The position numbers were made by a program, and so were the translations under genes. A DNA stretch of 64,000 bases from JACCZH01 sp963729445 (GTDB lineage: Bacteria; Chloroflexota; Chloroflexia; Thermomicrobiales; CFX8): positions 620,001 to 684,000 of the forward strand of contig CAVSNU010000003.1 of the NCBI GenBank assembly GCA_963729445.1, read 5' to 3'. Shown piece by piece: positions 43,051 to 51,281 of the stretch. Positions within the stretch are counted from its first letter, which is position 1; every line of letters begins with the position of its first letter. The notes under the pieces are model-generated. The model did no database searches and was not told the origin of the DNA. It saw only the letters and a program-made list of their open reading frames with translations.

Positions 43051-44595
43051 ATGACGATTCTCGGCGATCCCGATTCCAAACGCCTTACCAGTTCTGGATC
43101 ACCCACCCTCGACGAACGCATCAGCGAACGGGTCGTGGGCATGGGGCTCACGTTCGACGACGTCTTGCTCTTGCCGGCAGAGTCAGACGTGATGCCAAGC
43201 CAGACCGACACATCCTCATTTTTCACGCCCAACATCCGCCTGGCCATCCCGCTCGTTTCGGCAGCAATGGATACGGTCACCGAGGGTCGTATGGCGATCG
43301 CCCTGGCGCGCGAGGGGGGTCTTGGTGTTATCCACCGCAACCTCTCCATTGAAGACCAGGTGGCCGAAGTCGATAAAGTCAAACGAAGTGAGTCCGGCAT
43401 GATTGTTGAGCCGGTGACGCTCAGGTCGAACGACAAGGTCGCAGATGCGCTGGCCGTGATGCAGCGCTATCACATCTCCGGCGTGCCGATCACCGACGAG
43501 AACGGCCGTCTGGTCGGCATTCTGACCAATCGCGACCTGCGCTTTGAAGACGACGTCGAGCAACCGATCTCGAACCTCATGACGAGCGAGAACCTGATCA
43601 CCGTCCCGGTCGGCACCACCCTCGACGAAGCCAAGGAGATGCTGCACCATCACAAGGTCGAGAAACTACCGGTGGTAGACGATCACGGTATTCTCATGGG
43701 CCTGATTACCGTCAAGGACATCCAGAAGAAGATTCAGTATCCAAACGCTACCAAGGATCCACAGGGCCGTCTGCGGGTCGCGGCCGCGGTTGGTGTTGGG
43801 CTTGAGGAGGGCCTCAAGCGCGCTGAGGCGCTCATTGCTGCCAATGTTGACGTGATCATTGTAGACACCGCCCACGGGCATTCACGCATGGTCATGGACA
43901 CCGTGCGTGAGATCAAGCTCCGCTGGGGTGTCGACGTCGTGGCCGGCAACGTCGCCACCGGCGATGCAACAGCAGCATTGATCGAGGCTGGCGCGGACGC
44001 GGTCAAAGTGGGCGTCGGTCCCGGTTCAATCTGCACAACCCGTATCGTGACCGGGATCGGCGTGCCACAGGTATCGGCAATCATGGACTGTGTGAACGTC
44101 GCGGCACGCAACAACATCCCGATCATCGCCGATGGCGGAATACAGTATTCCGGGGACATCGCCAAGGCGATTGCGTCGGGCGCCGATACCGTCATGCTCG
44201 GCGGACTCCTGGCTGGTGTCGACGAGAGCCCCGGCGAGGTGGTTCTGTATCAGGGCGAGCGTTACAAGGAGTACCGGGGCATGGGCTCCCTGGGTGCCAT
44301 GAGTACCCGATCGTACTCCAAGGATCGCTACTTCCAGCACGATGTCTTGTCTCTGGCGAAGTTCGTTCCCGAAGGTATCGAGGGCCGTGTCGCCTATAAG
44401 GGGGCGCTCGCCAGCATTGCCTATCAGCTCATCGGCGGGCTCCGGTTGGCGATGGGATATTGCGGGGCGAACACGATCCACGAGATGAAGACCAATGCCC
44501 GCTTCGTGCGCATCACCGCAGCCGGCCTCCGCGAAAGCCACCCGCACGACATCATCATCACCAAGGAAGCGCCGAACTACCGCGTCTCCAGGTAG
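43051..44595 (+). CDS. guaB: Inosine-5'-monophosphate dehydrogenase
   Basis: 514 residues from the ATG at 43051 (TTGGAGACTG upstream; the frame extends to 43018). GLTFDDVLLLPAESDV opens the barrel, two CBS domains lie at about residues 115–235, and GVGPGSICTTRIVTGIGVPQ contains the catalytic cysteine loop; the mobile flap has YRGMGSLGAM. It oxidises IMP to XMP, the committed step of GMP synthesis. The insertion of CBS domains allows adenine-nucleotide control. It is followed by a strong hairpin. Confidence 0.96.
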   Translation: MTILGDPDSKRLTSSGSPTLDERISERVVGMGLTFDDVLLLPAESDVMPSQTDTSSFFTPNIRLAIPLVSAAMDTVTEGRMAIALAREGGLGVIHRNLSIEDQVAEVDKVKRSESGMIVEPVTLRSNDKVADALAVMQRYHISGVPITDENGRLVGILTNRDLRFEDDVEQPISNLMTSENLITVPVGTTLDEAKEMLHHHKVEKLPVVDDHGILMGLITVKDIQKKIQYPNATKDPQGRLRVAAAVGVGLEEGLKRAEALIAANVDVIIVDTAHGHSRMVMDTVREIKLRWGVDVVAGNVATGDATAALIEAGADAVKVGVGPGSICTTRIVTGIGVPQVSAIMDCVNVAARNNIPIIADGGIQYSGDIAKAIASGADTVMLGGLLAGVDESPGEVVLYQGERYKEYRGMGSLGAMSTRSYSKDRYFQHDVLSLAKFVPEGIEGRVAYKGALASIAYQLIGGLRLAMGYCGANTIHEMKTNARFVRITAAGLRESHPHDIIITKEAPNYRVSR

Positions 44596-44616
44596 GCACC
44601 AGTCATCGACCGAGTC

Positions 44617-44648
44617 GAAACGCCGGGGAACAACCACCCCGGCGTTTC
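44617..44648 (+). terminator. Hairpin downstream of guaB
   Basis: GAAACGCCGGGG (44617–44628) and CCCCGGCGTTTC (44637–44648) form a perfect 12-base stem around an 8-base loop, 22 bases after the guaB stop. The T tail is short, but position and strength suggest a terminator. Confidence 0.65.
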
Positions 44649-44699
44649 GTACTGCTACAATGCGGCGGGTAAGCAGGCAGGCGCGAGGGAGAGAAACAC

Positions 44700-45506
44700 G
44701 TGGATCTGGGACTACAAGGCAAGGTGGCGATCGTCGCGGCTTCGAGCAAGGGCTTGGGCAAAGCTACCGCTATCTGCATGGCTCGCGAAGGTGCAACGGT
44801 CGTGATGTGCTCGCGCAACGCCGGCGCGATCGAAGCGGCGGCGAGCGAGGCGTGTCAGGCGGCGATTGAGTCCGAAAACGGTGGCAGTGCCCTAGGCATC
44901 GTTGCCGACGTCACCAAGTCGAGCAACATCGAACAGCTCGTGTACGAGACAATCCACCGCTTTGGGCGCGTTGACATCCTGGTGACCAACGCCGGCGGAC
45001 CTCCTGCTGGTACATTCGAGTCTCTCGACGCCAACGCCTTCCAGAAGGCCGTCGATCTCAATCTGATGAGCACCCTGCGGCTGTCTCAGGCCGTCGTGCC
45101 GCATATGAAAGCGCAAGGCGGCGGGTCGATCGTGAACATTACATCGGTGTCAGTCAAGCAGCCGCTCGCCGGGTTGATCCTCTCGAACACTGCCCGAGCC
45201 GGCGTCATCGGGCTGGCCAAGAGCATGGCCAATGAGCTGGGGCAATACAACATCAGAGTCAACAGCGTGGGCCCGGGTCCAACCCGGACCGACCGCATCA
45301 TCGACCTTGCCCGGCAGCGCGCCGAGGCGCAGGGTCTCACGCTCGATGAGGCAATCGACAGTGATACCAGCACCATTCCACTCGGGCGACTTGGGGAACC
45401 AGACGAGTTCGCGAACGTCGTGACGTTCCTGGCATCGCCAGCTTCAAGTTACGTAACTGGCGTTACGCTGCAGGTTGACGGGGGCCTGTACCGCGGTCTG
45501 ATGTAA
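44700..45506 (+). CDS. SDR-family protein lacking the catalytic Tyr and Lys
   Basis: 268 residues. ASSKGLGKATA is the NAD(P)-binding loop, LVTNAGGPP and IVNITSVSV follow, and QVDGGLYRGL ends the fold. At the place of the catalytic YxxxK the sequence is LILSNTARAGVIG: Tyr is Ser and Lys is Arg when aligned with FabG. A subgroup of SDR proteins annotated as oxidoreductases has this LSNTxRAG pattern, so it may be non-catalytic or use another mechanism. GTG start at 44700 with GGGAGAG upstream. Confidence 0.85.
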   Translation: MDLGLQGKVAIVAASSKGLGKATAICMAREGATVVMCSRNAGAIEAAASEACQAAIESENGGSALGIVADVTKSSNIEQLVYETIHRFGRVDILVTNAGGPPAGTFESLDANAFQKAVDLNLMSTLRLSQAVVPHMKAQGGGSIVNITSVSVKQPLAGLILSNTARAGVIGLAKSMANELGQYNIRVNSVGPGPTRTDRIIDLARQRAEAQGLTLDEAIDSDTSTIPLGRLGEPDEFANVVTFLASPASSYVTGVTLQVDGGLYRGLM

Positions 45507-45623
45507 CCGCCACGGCTCAGCCAGCGAGTGACGCGGCTATACTTGAAAGAAAGTGAACCTGCATCTGACAGCGCATGCAAGCACCAAACCCGTCGAACCT
45601 GTGTTTGGACCGATAGGCCATCG

Positions 45624-46799
45624 ATGAGAATCCTCTTCGTCTCGCCATTTGATTTTGGGGCAACCGGCGGTGTCAACGAGCACATTATCCAGCTCGATCG
45701 CCAGTTCCGCTCCATGGGACACGAAACGCGTATCCTGGCGCCTACTTCCACGCATGTCGGTGAACAGGACGACGGTCACGTCTACCGGCTGGGTGCAGCC
45801 ATGCCAATCCCTTCCAACGGTTCGATGGCAAGAGTGACACTATCACCACTGGTGATCAACAAGGTTCGCCAGTTCCTTGACAGAGAGCAATTCGACGTCA
45901 TTCACCTCCACGAGCCACTTGCCCCGGTGCTGCCGTTGGCGGTCTTGTTATTTTCCAAGAGTGCCAATGTCGGCACATTCCACGCGGCACGGACGAACAA
46001 TCTGTTTTACCTGTACACCAAAGCCATCCTCGATATGTTCTACGCGCGGCTGGACGCCAAGATCGCGGTGTCCGAGGCGGCGCGTGAGTATGCCGACGCT
46101 CACTTCCCGGGGAACTATGAGATCGTGCCGAACGGCATCGCCCTGGAGGAGTTCAAGACAAAGGCGCAACCCCTGCCACACTTGATGGATGGTCACAAAA
46201 ACATCCTCTTCCTCGGGCGTTATAACGAGCCTCGAAAGGGATTCCGCTATCTCATCCGGGCGTTCCCCATGGTGCGTGAACAGTTTCCGGAGGCAAGGCT
46301 GATCGTCGTCGGCCAGGGCGACCAGGAGCGCTATGAGCGCTTCCTGCAGCAACACGACATGCGCGATGTCGTCTTCGCCGGCTTCATCGATCCAGAGCTA
46401 AGGCCGCGCTACTACGCCTCAGCCGACGTGTTTTGCGCACCGTCGACCGGCAGGGAGTCGTTCGGCATTGTGCTCGTCGAGGCCATGGCAGCCGGGACGC
46501 CCGTCGTCGCATCGGCAATACCCGGTTATCAGGGAGTCATTACTCATGGTGAGACGGGCTTGCTCGTCGAGCCGAAGGACCCTCACAGCCTTGCGATGGG
46601 CCTGGTGCGCGCTCTGGCTGACACCGACCTGCGCAACCGTATGACAACCAACGCGCACGAAGATATCCGCCAATATGATTGGGAGCGAGTCGCTATCCGC
46701 GTAAGAAATGCGTATGACCAGGCCCTGAAACAGCGGGCCACCGCCGCACCACGTGCGGCCTCACGTCTTCCGGAGTCGCTGGTGGCGACGGATGGTTAG
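45624..46799 (+). CDS. GT4 glycosyltransferase, PimA-like
   Basis: 391 residues from the ATG at 45624. MRILFVSPFDFGATGGVNEHI, FDVIHLHEPLAPVLPL and FHAARTNN at the acceptor side, and FLGRYNEPRKGFRYLI with STGRESFGIVLVEAMAAGTPVVAS at the donor side, are those of phosphatidylinositol mannosyltransferases and relatives. The next gene, overlapping by 8 bases, is a CDP-alcohol phosphatidyltransferase, the same pairing as in the mycobacterial PIM locus. A role in mannosylating an inositol phospholipid is inferred from this pairing. Confidence 0.85.
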   Translation: MRILFVSPFDFGATGGVNEHIIQLDRQFRSMGHETRILAPTSTHVGEQDDGHVYRLGAAMPIPSNGSMARVTLSPLVINKVRQFLDREQFDVIHLHEPLAPVLPLAVLLFSKSANVGTFHAARTNNLFYLYTKAILDMFYARLDAKIAVSEAAREYADAHFPGNYEIVPNGIALEEFKTKAQPLPHLMDGHKNILFLGRYNEPRKGFRYLIRAFPMVREQFPEARLIVVGQGDQERYERFLQQHDMRDVVFAGFIDPELRPRYYASADVFCAPSTGRESFGIVLVEAMAAGTPVVASAIPGYQGVITHGETGLLVEPKDPHSLAMGLVRALADTDLRNRMTTNAHEDIRQYDWERVAIRVRNAYDQALKQRATAAPRAASRLPESLVATDG

Positions 46800-47388
46800 C
46801 ACCCGGTTTGCCGATAAATTCCGTGGCCGTATCAGCATCGTAGGCAGAATCGTCGCGAAGACGCACCTCACTCCCAATACACTCACGTTCATTGGACTCG
46901 GTTTGAGCTTCGTCGTGGCCGCGGTGATCGCGTCCGGGAACCTGGTGCTTGGGGGCGTGCTGCTCCTCATCGCCGGACTCTGGGACGTGCTCGATGGCGC
47001 GGTAGCGCGCGCAACGAACCAGATGACCCGCTTCGGGGCCTTTCTCGACAGCACCTTCGACCGCTACTCAGACGCGGTCGTGCTTGGCGGCGTCCTCGTC
47101 TACTTCACCCGCACCGACGCGGGGACGCTCCCGATCATCCTGACCTACACCGCGATCGTAGGATCACTGATCATCTCCTACGTGCGCGCCAAAGCCGAGC
47201 TGGTGGGCATCCAGGGCAACGTCGGCTTTGCACAACGCCTCGAACGTGTGATCATTCTTGCGGTGTCGCTGATAGCGTCGCGACCGGAGTGGGGCGTCTG
47301 GGCGTTGGCCCTGCTCACCCAGATCACCGCTGCACACCGGCTCATCCATGTCTGGAGAGTCATGCGAACGGACGACAGCCCTTCCTAA
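46792..47388 (+). CDS. CDP-alcohol phosphatidyltransferase (PI/PIP synthase-like)
   Basis: 198 residues from ATG 46792, overlapping the previous stop. The complete family motif is present: DVLDGAVARATN followed by RFGAFLDSTFDRYSD (DxxDGxxAR…G…DxxxD). Five or six membrane helices. It joins a CDP-diacylglycerol (or ether) lipid to an alcohol; next to a PimA-like enzyme the likeliest alcohol is inositol or inositol phosphate. Phosphatidylglycerophosphate synthase is the alternative. Confidence 0.83.
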   Translation: MVSTRFADKFRGRISIVGRIVAKTHLTPNTLTFIGLGLSFVVAAVIASGNLVLGGVLLLIAGLWDVLDGAVARATNQMTRFGAFLDSTFDRYSDAVVLGGVLVYFTRTDAGTLPIILTYTAIVGSLIISYVRAKAELVGIQGNVGFAQRLERVIILAVSLIASRPEWGVWALALLTQITAAHRLIHVWRVMRTDDSPS

Positions 47389-47403
47389 ATCGAATGAGGT
47401 TCC

Positions 47404-48387
47404 GTGAGGTCAATCGAGAATGCATCAGCGGCGCGCACCTGTCTCGCCGTTCTGGCGGTGAGCGCGTTCCTGGGACTCATACTCTGCGTCATCGTTCTGC
47501 TCACCGTCTCACCTATCGACATCTTGCCGCAGCCCGCGACACAGCCGCCCGACCGGCGCGGCACGGTCGAGCAGAGCACGGCGACCACGACCCTGGCCGT
47601 CATGGACGTTGGACAGGGTTTGTGCGTGGTGGTTCTGGCGCCGGATGGCACGTCGATGGTCGTTGACGCCGGGCGCTCCGGAGAGCGCGTTGAAGACGTC
47701 GTCGTCCCCTATCTGCGGGAGCACGGCGTCACCGAAATCGACTATCTCGTGGTCACCCATCCCGATCAGGATCACATTGGTGGGATGCCGAGGCTCCTGG
47801 ATAGCATGCCGGTCCGAAACTTCGTCGATCCGGCCATCCCGACCACCAACCAGACCTATGGTCACACACTTGAGCGCGTCCTTGAATACGACGTGAACCC
47901 GATCCTCGCCCGAGCTGGCGATTCCCTCGACCTGGGACCGGGGGTTACCGCGGACATTCTCTGGCCACGGGAGCCATTCCTGTTGGACGAAGGTGAGCCG
48001 GCAACGAACGACAACAGCACGGTCATCCAGCTAACCATGGGGAACGTTTCATTTCTCATCACCGGTGATATCGAGCGAGCTGCAGAGGAGATCATTGTGG
48101 GGTCCACGACGAATGACGACCTGCAATCAGACGTCCTGGTCGTCTCCCACCACGGCAGCAACACGTCGAGTACCGCCGAATTCCTCGACACCGTCTCTCC
48201 AAGCGTCGCCGTGATCCCGGTGGGACTGGATAATCAGTATGGTCACCCGCACGATGAGGTTATGCAGCGCCTGCGCTTTCGGGGGATCACCGTGCACCGC
48301 ACCGATCTCGACGGCACGGTTGAGCTGATTACCGACGGCGAGCAGTTCAGCATCGAGCTGGATGGGACGGGGCCCGATGGAAACTGA
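47404..48387 (+). CDS. Exported ComEC/Rec2-like metallo-beta-lactamase-fold hydrolase
   Basis: 327 residues. A membrane segment near residues 14–36 anchors or exports the protein. LAVMDVGQGLCVVVLAPDG, VVTHPDQDHIGGM (metal site), NDNSTVIQLTMGNVSFLITGDIE and VVSHHGSNTSS are the motifs of the nuclease-like domain found at the end of ComEC. Free-standing versions are thought to be extracellular nucleases or phosphodiesterases. It overlaps a DUF3006 gene, a frequent partner. GTG start at 47404. Confidence 0.85.
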   Translation: MRSIENASAARTCLAVLAVSAFLGLILCVIVLLTVSPIDILPQPATQPPDRRGTVEQSTATTTLAVMDVGQGLCVVVLAPDGTSMVVDAGRSGERVEDVVVPYLREHGVTEIDYLVVTHPDQDHIGGMPRLLDSMPVRNFVDPAIPTTNQTYGHTLERVLEYDVNPILARAGDSLDLGPGVTADILWPREPFLLDEGEPATNDNSTVIQLTMGNVSFLITGDIERAAEEIIVGSTTNDDLQSDVLVVSHHGSNTSSTAEFLDTVSPSVAVIPVGLDNQYGHPHDEVMQRLRFRGITVHRTDLDGTVELITDGEQFSIELDGTGPDGN

Positions 48388-48625
48388 GCGCCATCAACCA
48401 ATCCTGCTGACGGTGGACGAAATTGGTCCTGACCAGGATAACAACCTGCTGGCCACGCTGGTGAGCGACGAGGGAGACATCGCGACGATCCCGCTCGCAC
48501 TGTTACCTCAAGGCACCCGTGTTGGTGATGTGCTTGCGCTCCACTTCACACCGGAACCCGACGAGCGCTCCCGCCGCCGGCAGAAGATTGCAGAGCTTCA
48601 GCGCCGGCTCTTCGGATCTGGCTAG
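48377..48625 (+). CDS. DUF3006 domain protein
   Basis: 82 residues from ATG 48377. LLTVDEIGPDQDNNLLATLVS and the following IPLALLPQGTRVGDVLALHF show the small DUF3006 barrel-like domain; a charged helix ends the protein. DUF3006 commonly accompanies or is fused to ComEC-like hydrolases. The start overlaps the hydrolase gene by 11 bases. Confidence 0.78.
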   Translation: METERHQPILLTVDEIGPDQDNNLLATLVSDEGDIATIPLALLPQGTRVGDVLALHFTPEPDERSRRRQKIAELQRRLFGSG

Positions 48626-48694
48626 CACCCTGCCGACCGGCTGGTCTATCCTTCGGATCGGGATCGTCAGGTATCGAACCATCGGAGAGAGAAC

Positions 48695-49081
48695 GTGAGC
48701 TTCAAGCCCGTTCAGAAGCTAAAACTCGTCGCTAGCGTCGGGCTAGTGTCCATGGTTGTCTTGTCGGGTTGCTCAAATCCGCTGTCAGGCGATGACGACA
48801 TGCCCCCTGCGACAGACAACTCACCAACTGCCACACCTGCACCGGCGATGCCGATCATCACCGCTACTGCGGTCGATCCAACCGCGGCAGCTGCGGCAGG
48901 CAGTGCCACTCCCGGATCCGAAGTCCGGCCCGCGACGTACATTGTGGCAGAGAATGACACGCTCTACGCGATCGCGGCCCGGTTCCAGGTCGATATTGCC
49001 CAGCTGGTAGAGGTAAACGGGTTAGCCGACCCGAACGACATTTACGTTGGCCAAGAGTTGATTATTCCTCCGCTTGAGTAG
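48695..49081 (+). CDS. LysM-domain lipoprotein
   Basis: 128 residues. A signal sequence ends in a lipobox (LSGCS, about residue 26); a Thr/Pro/Ala-rich linker leads to a single LysM domain, YIVAENDTLYAIAARFQVDI…LVEVNGLADPNDIYVGQELIIP. LysM binds N-acetylglucosamine polymers such as peptidoglycan. GTG start at 48695 with GGAGAGAG upstream. No enzymatic domain is present. Confidence 0.87.
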   Translation: MSFKPVQKLKLVASVGLVSMVVLSGCSNPLSGDDDMPPATDNSPTATPAPAMPIITATAVDPTAAAAAGSATPGSEVRPATYIVAENDTLYAIAARFQVDIAQLVEVNGLADPNDIYVGQELIIPPLE

Positions 49082-49094
49082 CAACACGGCCGCG

Positions 49095-49123
49095 TTGACA
49101 CTGCATGGGGCCATTGATATACT
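49095..49123 (+). promoter_or_regulatory. Consensus promoter of the orphan RNA
   Basis: TTGACA (49095–49100) and TATACT (49118–49123) with a 17-base spacer, starting 13 bases after the LysM gene stop. It is the best sigma-70 match in the window and points to transcription from about 49130. Confidence 0.75.
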
Positions 49124-49184
49124 CTTCGTCAGTTGACGTTCTTTCGCGTAGTTCCGGGTAGGGCGAAGGAGGTGATGCCAAGTA

Positions 49185-49229
49185 ATGAGTAGTCATGGTA
49201 CGGGCATCGCCGCGGAGGTAGCTAGCTAA
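49185..49229 (+). CDS. 14-codon ORF in the orphan RNA
   Basis: ATG 49185, TAA 49227–49229, product MSSHGTGIAAEVAS. It lies 12 bases after a perfect AAGGAGG. Either a translated regulatory mini-ORF or a chance frame. The 5-codon ORF starting at 49175 is only 2 bases from the Shine-Dalgarno and is less likely to be translated. Confidence 0.4.
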   Translation: MSSHGTGIAAEVAS

Positions 49230-49264
49230 GCTGGTCACCTCACGGTGATGACCCAGAAACCTTG

Positions 49265-49296
49265 GAGCCGTCCCCCTTTTGGGGGTCGGCTCTTTT
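49265..49296 (+). terminator. Terminator of the orphan RNA
   Basis: GAGCCG-T-CCCCC, loop TTTT, GGGGG-T-CGGCTC: 11 pairs with one T–T mismatch, followed by TTTT at 49293–49296. Confidence 0.85.
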
Positions 49297-49419
49297 CGTT
49301 GTCTGAACGTTTCGTTACTAGACGAACAGCGCTCAATGTCCGACTGAGGCACGGTGAGCACGAGGCCCTCCCCATTCGCACGAACGTTAAGCGCCCTCAG
49401 GGTCAACTGCAGCCTGCTT

Positions 49420-49720
49420 TGGTCATCCTGTGCACAGAGAGAGTCATCCTGAGCTGGTTAGTCATCCTGACGTAAGGAAGGATCTCTGCTCAAACGCCTC
49501 GGAAGTTAAGCAAGAGATCCTTCCTTACGTCAGGATGACTGATGAACAGTGCCCATTAGCCGTTGCGCCGTGGGATTCGCGAACCTTCGTTCCGCAGAGC
49601 CTGCCCTGAGCGCAGCCGAAGGGGTGACCGCCAAAGCGAGATGCTCTGCCCAGATTCCTAATGTTGATGCATAAGGGATCACATTGAAGCACGAAGGGCG
49701 CACCGCAGTGCGCCCCCTGA
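49420..49720. repeat. Intergenic repeat region with a 28-base inverted repeat
   Basis: Arms at 49460–49487 and 49513–49540 are a perfect 28-base inverted repeat built on GTCATCCTGA…AAGGATCTC. Partial GTCATCCTG copies precede it at 49422 and 49443, and CCTGAGCGCAGCCGAAGG follows near 49605. GTCATCCTGAGC…GAAGGATCT units are a widespread intergenic repeat type in diverse bacteria. GGGCGCACCGCAGTGCGCCC at about 49699–49718 is another hairpin. There is no gene from 49297 to 49764. Confidence 0.75.
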
Positions 49721-49764
49721 GCATTGACGTTTCTGGATCAGGTTAGACGGTTCCGCAAACCGCG

Positions 49765-50811
49765 CTAGTCGGCGACCGCGACCTCGGCTGGAGCGGCGAC
49801 GCTGCGGCCAACGGCCCTGGCGACCGACTGCAGCTGCGGAATCAACGCGGCAAAGTTCTCAAACGTCAGTGACTGTGCGCCGTCGGACTTCGCATGATCC
49901 GGGTTTGGATGCACTTCGATCATCAAGCCGTCCGCGCCGCCGGCGATAGCCGCCAGCGACATGCTGGGCACGAGATACCACTTCCCGGTGGCGTGACTCG
50001 GGTCTGCGAAGACTGGCAGATGGCTTAAACGCTTGACAACCGGGATAGCAGCCACGTCGAAGGTGTTGCGCGTGATGACCTCGAACGTGCGGATACCACG
50101 CTCGCACAGGATGACGTTTGGATTGCCCTGCGCCATGACATACTCCGCGGCCGACAGCCACTCCTCGATCTGAACGCTCATGCCGCGTTTCAGCATGACC
50201 GGCCGGCCCGATTTGCCTGCCTCTTCGAGCAACAGGTAATTCTGGCAGTTGCGCGCGCCGATCTGCAGGATGTCAGCGTACTCTGCCACCGACTCAACAT
50301 CGGAGGGCGTGAGCACCTCGGTGATGATCGGCAAGCCGGTCTCAGCACGCACCGAGTCAAGAATCTTCAATCCCTCAAGGCCAAGACCACGGAACTCATA
50401 GGGTGAGGTGCGCGGCTTGAATGCCCCGCCACGCAGGATGTTGCCACCGGCGGCTTTGACCGCGCGCGCCGACTCGAGCATTTGCTCTTCGCTCTCGACG
50501 GAGCAGGGACCACCGATGATCACCACTTCATCGCCACCGATGGTGACATCGCGCACCTTGAACACGGTTGGAGCAGGGTGGAACTCACGGCTGGCGAGCT
50601 TGTAGCGCTTCGTGACCCGCAGCACATTCTCAACGCCGCCGAACGTCTCCAGCGCCGACTGGAGCTCCGCCGGGATCGGCACCCCTACGACGCCAACGAT
50701 AGCGGTGTTATCCCCGATCGAGAGGTGGGTCCGTAGCCCCTCCTCCTCAATACGAGCGATAACCTTGTCTAACTCTTCGCGGTCGTAGCCCGCCTTCATA
50801 ATGACTATCAC
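49765..50811 (-). CDS. aroF: 3-deoxy-7-phosphoheptulonate synthase in the trp operon
   Basis: 348 residues, paralogue of the enzyme at 37919. MIVIMKAGYDREELDKVIARI is the N-terminal regulatory domain; IIGGPCSVESEEQ, LRGGAFKPRTSPYEFRGLG, LLKRGMSVQIEEWLSAAEY and VFADPSHATGKWY build the active site, here with the standard GPCSVE. The GTG at 50811 has GGGAG upstream. It is the ninth and last gene behind the Trp T-box, 43 bases after chorismate mutase. Confidence 0.94.
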   Translation of the reverse strand: MIVIMKAGYDREELDKVIARIEEEGLRTHLSIGDNTAIVGVVGVPIPAELQSALETFGGVENVLRVTKRYKLASREFHPAPTVFKVRDVTIGGDEVVIIGGPCSVESEEQMLESARAVKAAGGNILRGGAFKPRTSPYEFRGLGLEGLKILDSVRAETGLPIITEVLTPSDVESVAEYADILQIGARNCQNYLLLEEAGKSGRPVMLKRGMSVQIEEWLSAAEYVMAQGNPNVILCERGIRTFEVITRNTFDVAAIPVVKRLSHLPVFADPSHATGKWYLVPSMSLAAIAGGADGLMIEVHPNPDHAKSDGAQSLTFENFAALIPQLQSVARAVGRSVAAPAEVAVAD

Positions 50812-50854
50812 TGTCTATTTCTCCCCCACGCGTACGCGTGATGCCCAACAAAAA

Positions 50855-51238
50855 TTAGCTCGCTGCGCCGACCGGCTCCACCGCCCACTCGGGGCGTAGC
50901 TCGGCGGCTCTCTTTAAATAAACGTGCCGGATCTCAGACGGTTTCTTGGCCGTGTTCACATGGACGAGAACCCGCACCACCATGTCAAGGGCTCCCGGCA
51001 CATTCATCTCGTGGGCACACATCAGCGGGATCTGATCCAGCCCCAGCTCGCGCGCCGCCACCGCGGGAAAAGTCGCATTTAAATCGTTGGTCGTCGTGAA
51101 GAACAGGCTCACGAGGTCGTCCGGCTCAAGAGCGTTCAACGCCAGCAGCGTCCGAAGCATCTCGGTCGTGGCCTCATGGATATCTTCAGCCGTGTTTGAG
51201 TCCGCGGTCGTCGCGCCGCGAATTGCCCGGCATGTCAT
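50855..51238 (-). CDS. aroH: Chorismate mutase (AroH class)
   Basis: 127 residues, the size of the Bacillus-type mono-functional enzyme. CRAIRGATTADSNTAEDIHEAT, SLFFTTTNDLNATFPA, QIPLMCAHEMNVPGAL and RHVYLKRAAELRPE (active-site Arg and Glu) match the trimeric AroH fold. It converts chorismate to prephenate for Phe and Tyr, yet it is placed in the trp operon next to DAHP synthase. Such pairs form an inhibitory complex in some bacteria, giving control by Phe and Tyr (established for other species, inferred here). Confidence 0.92.
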   Translation of the reverse strand: MTCRAIRGATTADSNTAEDIHEATTEMLRTLLALNALEPDDLVSLFFTTTNDLNATFPAVAARELGLDQIPLMCAHEMNVPGALDMVVRVLVHVNTAKKPSEIRHVYLKRAAELRPEWAVEPVGAAS

Positions 51239-51281
51239 CGAATCTCATAACCTCTCCATGGGCGCTCATCGCCCACTGGCA

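Larger units (their letters stand above)
49130..49296 (+). ncRNA. Candidate orphan structured RNA or leader with mini-ORF
   Basis: Between the consensus promoter and a terminator lies about 167 bases. AAGGAGGTGAT (49166–49176) is fully complementary to the usual 16S rRNA 3' end. An ATG at 49185 opens a 14-codon ORF ending at 49229 (MSSHGTGIAAEVAS); a 5-codon ORF at 49175–49192 overlaps it. TCACCTC (49235–49241) can pair with GAGGTGA (49169–49175) or join a local hairpin, GGTCA…TGACC. No gene follows on this strand before a convergent operon. I do not recognise the family. Confidence 0.6.

Noticed and set aside
49175..49192. Five-codon ORF MPSNE as the translated product of the orphan RNA
   Set aside because: Its ATG is only 2 bases from the Shine-Dalgarno sequence; the 14-codon ORF has more workable spacing.
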